Part shown: positions 61,423-64,000 of the stretch, one piece after another
Position numbering within the stretch: the stretch's first letter is position 1
Layout of the letters: the number at the start of each line of letters is the position of its first letter
Origin: an uncultured Rhodobacterales bacterium
GTDB lineage: Bacteria; Pseudomonadota; Alphaproteobacteria; Rhodobacterales; Rhodobacteraceae
Assembly: GCA_903845215.1 (NCBI GenBank)
Contig: CAIMWI010000035.1
Coordinates: 1 to 64,000, forward strand
Length of the DNA stretch: 64,000 bases
Reading direction: 5' to 3'
Notes under the pieces: model-generated
Seen by the model: only the letters and a program-made list of their open reading frames with translations
What the model was told of the DNA's origin: nothing
Database searches by the model: none
Program-made: the position numbers and the translations under genes

Positions 61423-62121
61423 ATGGCAAAACCTGACGCAAACTGGCTGGAAAGCCTTCCCAAGACCCGCCTCATCGCTGAGTTTTCCTTGTGGAGCGCC
61501 GATTTGGCCGCCCTGCGCGCCGATCTGGCACGGGTGGAACCGCATGTCGACATGCTGCACATTGACGTGTCCGACGGGCATTTCACCGCTGCCTTGCTGT
61601 TCTTTCCCGACCAGATCGCCGCCCTGCGCAAAGCCACCGCCAAGCCGATGCATGTACATTTGATGGTGACAGGGGCGGTGCTGCTGTCGCAGATCGAGCA
61701 GTTCGCCGAAGCGGGGGCGGATCTGATCTCGATCCACGCCGAAACTGACCCCGCCATCTTGCGCCAAGCCTTCGCGCGCATCGCGGATTTGGGTGTGAAA
61801 GCGGGACTGGTGATGCAGTTGGAAACCCCCGTGGCACAGTCCGCCCCTTGGCTGGATCAGGTGGCGATGCTGACGCTTGTCTCTACCCCCATCGGCATCA
61901 AAGGCGTGCAACCTGACGAGACAACCTACCTGCGGCTGGCCGAAGCCCGCGCTTTGCTGAACGCCAAAGCCCCGCAGGTGATCTTGGCGGCAGATGGCGG
62001 CATTCGCGAACACACCGTGCCGCGCATGCGGGCCGAGGGGGCGCAGACCGTGGTTCTAGGCTCGCTCGCTTTTAACGCGCCGGATCTGGGCGCGCGGATG
62101 GCTTGGCTGGCGGCGCTGTAA
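61423..62121 (+). CDS. Ribulose-phosphate/allulose-phosphate 3-epimerase-like protein
   Basis: A 232-residue RPE-family barrel. Core residues remain: LHIDVSDGHF (HxD), HVHLMVTG and LAADGGIRE with the acid/base aspartate. It differs from housekeeping Rpe: the methionine in HxDxMDG is serine, and the phosphate-loop region VDPGFxGQ is replaced by LVSTPIGIKGVQPD. This fits a specialised epimerase such as the AlsE type more than the Calvin/pentose phosphate enzyme. Its stop overlaps the kinase start (TAATG). Confidence 0.82.
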   Translation: MAKPDANWLESLPKTRLIAEFSLWSADLAALRADLARVEPHVDMLHIDVSDGHFTAALLFFPDQIAALRKATAKPMHVHLMVTGAVLLSQIEQFAEAGADLISIHAETDPAILRQAFARIADLGVKAGLVMQLETPVAQSAPWLDQVAMLTLVSTPIGIKGVQPDETTYLRLAEARALLNAKAPQVILAADGGIREHTVPRMRAEGAQTVVLGSLAFNAPDLGARMAWLAAL

Positions 62122-63062
62122 TGTCCGATCTGGCGCTGGCGATTGATCTTGGCGGCACCCAGATTAGGGTGGGTCTGGTCGACGCCTTGGGCCAGATCGT
62201 CGCGCAACGCGCCACCGCCACCCGCGCCATGGCGGGGCCTGCGGTGGTGGTGGATCAAATCGCCGACCTCTGCGCGCAGGTGGTGGATGGCACCCAAGTG
62301 AAAGGGGCTGCCATCTGCGCCCCGGGCCCGCTGGATACCATCACTGGGCGGGTTTTTGGCGTGCAAACCCTCAAAGGGTTTGAAGATTTCCCCTTGCGCG
62401 ATGCGCTAAGCCAAAGCCTGTCCCTGTCCGTGCAGGTGGAAAATGACGGCATCGCCGGCGCTGTGGCAGAGCTATGCTATGGGGCAGGGCGCAGCTACCG
62501 CGACTTTGTCTATATCACCATCTCTACCGGCATCGGCGGCGGCATTATCGCCGATGGCCGCCCGCTGCGCGGGCGGCGCGGTATGGCGGGGCATCTGGGC
62601 CATATGTTCTTTCACCGCGACTGGCCGCGTTATGCGGGTGCCCATATGCCATGCTTTGAAGACTGGGGCGCAGGCCCCGCTTTGGCGCACCGCGCTATGG
62701 CTAAGGCGCAACTTAACCCCACCTCAACCCTGCATGGCCGTCCGATAGACGCCCGCGCCGTCTATGACGCAGCAGCGCAAGGCGACACCTTGGCCCAAAC
62801 CCTTGTGCACGACGAGGCCACGCTTTTGGGCATCGGCTGTGCGACGTTGACACATATCCTCTCCCCCCAAGCGATCATCTTCGGCGGCGGGATGAGCCAA
62901 GCCTTCGACCAACTGGCTCCTGTGATGCACGCCACCCTGACCACCCACCTCAAACCCGGATTTGACGGCGTGGCCCTGCACCGCGCCCAGTTGGGCACGA
63001 CCTCTAGCCTCATCGGCGCGGCGGCATTGGTCTTTCACCCTCATCTGGCGGCGGGTGGCTGA
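62121..63062 (+). CDS. ROK-family sugar kinase
   Basis: A 313-residue kinase. The phosphate-binding loop is LAIDLGGTQIRVGLVD, ENDGIAGAVAELCYGAG has the catalytic aspartate, and ISTGIGGGIIADGRPLRG plus GHLGHM are ROK motifs. There is no DNA-binding domain, so it is an enzyme. The CxCGxxGCxE zinc motif is absent, replaced by a segment with one cysteine (HMPCFEDWGAG). It would phosphorylate the imported sugar, as AlsK or NagK do. Last gene of the operon; its stop codon overlaps a palindromic repeat. Confidence 0.87.
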   Translation: MSDLALAIDLGGTQIRVGLVDALGQIVAQRATATRAMAGPAVVVDQIADLCAQVVDGTQVKGAAICAPGPLDTITGRVFGVQTLKGFEDFPLRDALSQSLSLSVQVENDGIAGAVAELCYGAGRSYRDFVYITISTGIGGGIIADGRPLRGRRGMAGHLGHMFFHRDWPRYAGAHMPCFEDWGAGPALAHRAMAKAQLNPTSTLHGRPIDARAVYDAAAQGDTLAQTLVHDEATLLGIGCATLTHILSPQAIIFGGGMSQAFDQLAPVMHATLTTHLKPGFDGVALHRAQLGTTSSLIGAAALVFHPHLAAGG

Positions 63063-63079
63063 TTTTTCGCAGAAAAATC
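63061..63079. repeat. 19-bp palindromic repeat, copy 5
   Basis: GATTTTTC-GCA-GAAAAATC, sharing two bases with the TGA stop of the ROK kinase. Identical to copy 2 at 13747. It marks the 3' end of the sugar operon. Confidence 0.8.
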
Positions 63080-63152
63080 GTGAATTCCCTCGCGACCACC
63101 AAAGGGCTACACTAACCTTTCAGGCGCGCCTCTGCGCCAGCAGGAGAATGAC

Positions 63153-63278
63153 ATGGCCAAGGGCATGAACAAACGCAAAGAAGTCAAAAAACCCAAGAAA
63201 GAGGCGGCCAAGGCCACAACCTCGATCGCGGTGGCAAGTTCTAAGGGCGGGCTGAATGTGAACAAGCCCAAAGAATAA
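63153..63278 (+). CDS. 41-residue lysine-rich small protein
   Basis: A short frame starting MAKGMNKRKEVKKPKKEAAK and ending in an SSKGGLNVNKPKE tail, with AGGAG six bases before the ATG. About a third of the residues are basic, mostly in the first half, so nucleic-acid or ribosome binding is possible. Short basic proteins of this look are annotated as hypothetical in other proteobacteria. It stands alone between the sugar operon and the putR gene. Confidence 0.7.
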   Translation: MAKGMNKRKEVKKPKKEAAKATTSIAVASSKGGLNVNKPKE

Positions 63279-63293
63279 CGCGCAACGGGGGGC

Positions 63294-63749
63294 TCAACCG
63301 CCCTCCCGCACCGCCTCCATCGCGACATAAGTTGATGTGCCCGCCACATGCGGCAGGGCAGAGATTTGTTCAGCCAAAACCCGCCGATAGGCCTGAATAT
63401 CGGCGGTGCGCACCTTAAGCAGATAGTCAAACCGGCTGGCGATCATGTGGCATTCTTCGACCTCGCGCACCAAAAGCACGGCGCGGTTAAAGGCCTGCAA
63501 GGCCGCTTCGCGCGTGTCAGACAGGCGCACTTCGACAAAGGCCACATGGGCTTGGCCGGTCTTCACCCTGTCCAACCGCGCGCTATAGCCGCGGATCACC
63601 CCTAAGCTTTCCAGCCGTTTGATGCGCGCCTGCGTGGGCGATTTTGACAGGCCGATCTTGGCCGCCAAGGCCGTCGCGCTGATGCGCCCGTCCGTTTCCA
63701 GCACCGACAAGATGGCCTGATCGAACGGGTCCAACGGGTCAATCGGCAT
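63294..63749 (-). CDS. putR: Lrp/AsnC-family regulator, probable proline dehydrogenase activator PutR
   Basis: A 151-residue regulator: N-terminal helix-turn-helix (ILSVLETDGRISATALAAKI, GLSKSPTQARIKRLESLGVI) and a C-terminal RAM effector domain (HVAFVEVRLSDTR, ECHMIASRFDYLLKVRT). The length and the divergent putA neighbour match PutR, which senses proline and activates putA in Rhodobacter. Assigned by context more than by sequence. Confidence 0.85.
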   Translation of the reverse strand: MPIDPLDPFDQAILSVLETDGRISATALAAKIGLSKSPTQARIKRLESLGVIRGYSARLDRVKTGQAHVAFVEVRLSDTREAALQAFNRAVLLVREVEECHMIASRFDYLLKVRTADIQAYRRVLAEQISALPHVAGTSTYVAMEAVREGG

Positions 63750-63853
63750 GGTCTTTCCCTTTATTCAGGTCAATCGCCTGCCAAACCCCCTCACTTCAGG
63801 GCGAAAGCGCAGCGCTTTGATGATAAACTGGCCCAAAGCAAAGGGAAAGCCAG
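63750..63853. promoter_or_regulatory. putR-putA divergent promoter region
   Basis: About 100 bases between divergent genes. It should hold the PutR operators and both promoters; I see short A/T patches (TTTATTC, TGATGATAAA) but no clear dyad long enough to call an operator. Confidence 0.45.
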
Positions 63854-64000
63854 ATGACACCTTGGGACACGATCCAACACGCAGCCCTCGCCGACGAAGC
63901 CCAGCTTGTCGCCCAAAACCTGACCATCGCCGCCCTTGATCCGGCCGCACGCGCGGCGATCTCGGCGCATGGGGCAGATTTGGTCAATCAAATTCGCGCC
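63854..64000 (+). CDS. putA: Bifunctional proline dehydrogenase / P5C dehydrogenase, N-terminal fragment
   Basis: The first 49 codons only; the gene runs off the window. MTPWDTIQHAALADEAQLVA and LTIAALDPAARAAISAHGAD resemble the helical N-terminus of alphaproteobacterial PutA, which oxidises proline to glutamate. AAGGG precedes the ATG, and the divergent PutR supports the call. Confidence 0.8.
   Translation, partial: MTPWDTIQHAALADEAQLVAQNLTIAALDPAARAAISAHGADLVNQIRA

Overview
The window is about 62-65% GC by eye and is densely packed with genes of alphaproteobacterial type. Gene content (ruvCAB, creatinase, DUF2927, DUF1127, PutR/PutA, a PraR-type regulator, ScoAB) and two families of short intergenic repeats point to the Rhodobacteraceae (Rhodobacter/Roseobacter group). 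It looks chromosomal. I saw no insertion sequence, prophage, integrase or CRISPR array.

Layout. 1-13.7 kb: the 3' end of ileS, an MFS transporter, ruvC-ruvA-ruvB, a DUF1127 protein, msrA-prmA, carB, an APC permease and pabB-pabC. 13.7-19.1 kb: a cluster of small palindromic repeats, a creatinase, and two tandem paralogous RTX (calcium-binding repeat) proteins whose upstream DNA is also duplicated. 19.1-32.1 kb: accessory metabolism, namely a YghU-type GST, a zinc-ribbon protein, an SDR lacking the usual catalytic pair, an enolase-superfamily enzyme, a PcaD-like hydrolase, a threonine/serine dehydratase with a hydrolase, an MsbA-like ABC exporter, an acyl-CoA synthetase, dtd with a sugar kinase, and purC.

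32.3-37.6 kb: a tightly packed minus-strand operon. In order it has a 27-residue membrane peptide (not previously called because of its size), an XpaC-like membrane protein, a TelA-like protein, a DUF2927 lipoprotein, an SPFH-GYF protein and a double zinc-ribbon membrane protein. It resembles a membrane-surveillance module and is the best candidate here for an undescribed system.

37.7-56.4 kb: mostly housekeeping. It contains rluB-type, tadA, UPF0173, gatCA, a lipoprotein with an amidase, rnpB, rpmG, a VIT transporter, a Bax-inhibitor protein, a PraR-type XRE regulator behind an AT-rich 630-bp region, a histidinol-phosphatase, two purine deaminases around an RraB protein, a probable 6S RNA upstream of the 5-formyl-THF cyclo-ligase, scoAB, tRNA-Leu(UAA), a sterol-desaturase-family protein and a phosphomannomutase.

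56.5-63.1 kb: a seven-gene plus-strand operon with overlapping or closely spaced genes: Gfo/Idh dehydrogenase, sugar-phosphate TIM-barrel enzyme, alpha/beta hydrolase, ROK regulator, transaldolase, pentulose/hexulose-phosphate epimerase and ROK kinase. It reads as a self-contained sugar catabolic pathway of unknown substrate. The window ends with a 41-residue basic protein and the divergent putR-putA pair, with putA cut by the window edge.
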